In this document: positions 61,431 to 64,000 of the stretch, piece after piece
Layout of the letters: every line of letters starts with the position of its first letter
Numbering within the stretch: position 1 is the stretch's first letter
Source: Limanda limanda
Lineage: Eukaryota > Chordata > Actinopteri > Pleuronectiformes > Pleuronectidae
Length of the DNA stretch: 64,000 bases
Reading direction: 5' to 3'
NCBI RefSeq assembly: GCF_963576545.1
Contig: NC_083641.1
Coordinates: 21,343,523-21,407,522 of the forward strand
The notes under the pieces: generated by a model
Told to the model about the DNA's origin: nothing
The model's database searches: none
The model's input: only the letters and a program-made list of their open reading frames with translations
Made by a program: the position numbers and the translations under genes

Positions 61431-64000
61431 GATTTTTTTATGCAACTTTACTTTCAATGTTTAAAGGACGGATGACACTTCCTCCCACTATTTAGAAGCT
61501 GGAATATATACGAACACTGCCATCTTGTGACTAATTTAAAGCCAGAGTCTGCCCAGAAAAAAAGATAAAACGATATCATTAGTCATGGCAATGTTATTCT
61601 CATCAACATCACTACAACAAAAGTCCAATATATAAATCAATATGATGCCTATGCATTGTGTAAGCACAGTGAGGTGATATAACAGATACTTGCTCAATAT
61701 CAAACGTATAAAATGTGTTGTCATTCTCTGTCCGTTAAATGTTTAAACCAGAACCTTCAATCAGGAGCAAAACTTTGTTTAACCTGAAAAGAAATAATAA
61801 TGTGACATTTATCAGGATGATCATTGGTATTGACTGATGAGCAGTATTATCTTGATCTAATTTTTGGCCATAGTATCAATAAGCAATAATTACCTTTGGA
61901 GAGCCATCATGTTGTCTTTCTTGATATTAAAGTCAGTAGTTTGAACCACTTATACATTATTATCAAATCGTATCACCTTTAGTCAATTATTCTAACAATT
62001 AACCAATTATTTTTTTAATGTATTTCAACCATTTTTACAAATTACTTTTATTTAAAAGCCGTTAATTCATTACCATTAGATGACTGCTCAGGCTGCCCTG
62101 CTGGCAGACTAACGAGATTTTTTAAATTAATTAAGCATCAATGTTTCAACATGCAGAAGAGAAACTTCACAAATATCCCCAGGGCTCTTGTATCCCTCGG
62201 GGATTCAGTGCTGCACGTTGTAGCTCCTCTCTCCACAGCCTCTGAGGCCTGAATTCAACCTCAACATTTCACTTTTACAGCTCTGCAGCGGCTCTGCCCG
62301 TCATCTGGACAAAGCCAATGCCACTGATCCCTCTTAACGGTTTATTGGCTCCTGCCACAAACATTCACAATCTCAAGCTGTTTATAGAGTTTCTGTGTCA
62401 TCTGGGCTTCTTGCAAACAGCTGGAGTCACTCCAGGCTCAGCGGTGACCCCTGATGGCACTCTGCCAGAGCCACAGCTGGCCTGGGTTTAATTCCAGATG
62501 TGAAAGGAGCTAAGAAACGGTATCTCAGGTCTGCCTCTGCTCCCTGCACAGTGAAAGGGAGACCTCTTAATTTCAAGTACTGCAGGCATTTACTGTACAT
62601 TCCGTTTTTTGATATTTCGTTTTTTAAGTCCAGCCAATACCTTTTGGATTTAGCAGGTTAATGTGCTTATTTTCTTACCTCTTCATTTGCCCATAAAGAA
62701 ATCGCTGAGTATGCTGTGAATGTTTAATTGTGTATTCTGCTTTCTAGCTGTAAGTCTTCAACCCACTCCGCTAAATTCCAGCCTGCAGTGTTTACAGTTT
62801 GTCTTTACAATAATTACGCACCCTTGTTTTCTAATGCTTCAAATTCAGCTCACTCCTTCTCACCAAAGGGATAATTTAAGCTTCATTCCAGGTACAATAT
62901 GCGACTCCGCTCACGTCTTCCCACTAAACTTATGTCCAACAGCGTAAACATTGTAAATGTATGTGTGAATGCTGTTAGACAACAAATCTCTGCTGATGCC
63001 CAGAAGGAGATGCTGTAGAATCTCGGGTCACCCCCACCAGCCTTGAATGCTCCTGTATTTACACCAGCAGAACATGAAACTGCGGTTTTCAGCCTCAGGG
63101 TTTAGGAAGCCCAAGGGTCATCTAACGGGGATAAACAGGAAAACAAACTTAAAGTTACCCAAACTGCTTTTCTGGTGCAATATCAAATCATTTGTGTCGC
63201 TAAAAACTTCTGAAATCAAACAGGGGAAGAAACTCAATCTTTGCTTTAAGAGCTAACACTTTACAGAAGTAGATTTCAATTTAAAGTCATAAACATAAAT
63301 GGATGGGAATCAGTGAAATAAGCAGTAGGTGGTGGGGGGGGGGGGGTGTTTTCAGGCGATTGCCAATGTGAGAACTTTCAAGATAACAGCATACAAAAAA
63401 GTTTTAACGCCACAAGAACTCAGAGGTGCATAAATGAGAAGAGAGTTGGCAAATGGGGATAAATAAATTCTATCAAACTGCAATTTCAGGAGAGAAAACC
63501 CTGTTTGATTTCCTTTACAAAAAAGCTCTATAAAATCAAGTATTAATTTCCTTGTGCTAAAATGCATTGTCAAATTAATTAATTAATTAGTCACACATCC
63601 ATTAAGTTGTTTAGTAACCATTTGATTTTCATTTATTCATTTGTAAATTCTAAATGATATAATCTCTTTTATTGTCCAATTACATCCCGTGTATAATTAG
63701 ATTTATTGTTCATTGCTCAATTTATTATGACTGTTTGAAATAACTTTAGGGGGCATCATAGTCTGAGAGTTTAATGGTCGAGCCACTGTCGTGTGTGGAC
63801 CACTGAAGTAATAACTAGATCTAATGGAGGTTGAGTGCCTTGCTCAAGGACATTCAAAGTCAACAGCGGACATTATCCAACCAAATTAGATATTATAAAA
63901 GAATAATGAATAAATGTAAATAGCTTTGAAGCTCATATGTGATGTTAGGCCTAGAAAAAAAAACCAACCCACCTCTGTAACCCCTCCACCTCCAGTCTAA
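61431..64000. other. Downstream non-coding region
   Basis: About 2.6 kb without a recognised gene. A G13 run is at 63334-63346, and a short SINE-like phrase (gagtgccttgctcaagga) lies near 63831. ORFs here are short and unrecognised. Confidence 0.7.

Noticed and set aside
63820..63870. A SINE-like phrase (gagtgccttgctcaagga).
   Set aside because: Too short, with no tail or borders, to call as an element; mentioned only within the downstream region.
1..64000. tRNA, rRNA, CRISPR, operon or prophage features.
   Set aside because: None seen; the window is eukaryotic spliced-gene sequence throughout.

Overview
The window is vertebrate nuclear DNA, almost certainly from a teleost fish and probably a percomorph. 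It has large spliced genes with GT-AG introns, long TG/CA microsatellites, and several short interspersed elements of kinds common in spiny-rayed fish. Nothing in it is prokaryotic or viral. The species call is inference; the two genes are recognised directly from their translated exons.

Region 1 (158-38150, + strand) is a nearly complete neural cell adhesion molecule 1 gene (ncam1), lacking only the promoter and signal-peptide exon(s), which lie upstream. Constitutive exons encode five Ig domains, two fibronectin type III domains, a transmembrane segment and a cytoplasmic tail. Reading frame is kept across every junction: 822 codons including stop for the 140-type form, 1196 with the large 180-type exon, and 703 for the GPI-anchored 120-type form. 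The gene's alternative exons are also readable: a 30-nt VASE exon (16030-16059), a 3-nt AAG microexon (25989-25991), a GPI terminal exon with its own poly(A) signal (28749-28828), the NCAM-180 exon (32931-34052), and an undescribed candidate 33-nt in-frame microexon (24823-24855).

Region 2 (38150-41340) is a gap of about 3 kb between the genes, holding one MITE-like element and no gene.

Region 3 (about 41340-61430, + strand) is zbtb16 (PLZF): a non-coding first exon, then six coding exons giving 632 aa with an N-terminal BTB domain and nine C2H2 zinc fingers. Three introns cut the inter-finger linker at the same place and phase. The last 2.5 kb is downstream non-coding sequence.

NCAM1 acts at the cell surface in homophilic adhesion and FGF-receptor signalling; ZBTB16 is a nuclear transcriptional repressor. 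They share no pathway, but both lie on human 11q23, separated there by several hundred kb and about ten genes, so this window shows a compacted version of that synteny. Mobile elements found: a decayed Tc1 transposase (12018-12944), a MITE with an internal hairpin (14929-15335), a 957-bp TIR element (30951-31907), a MITE (39033-39381) and a few SINE/LINE-like fragments. Several hairpins and an overlapping uORF are listed as findings.
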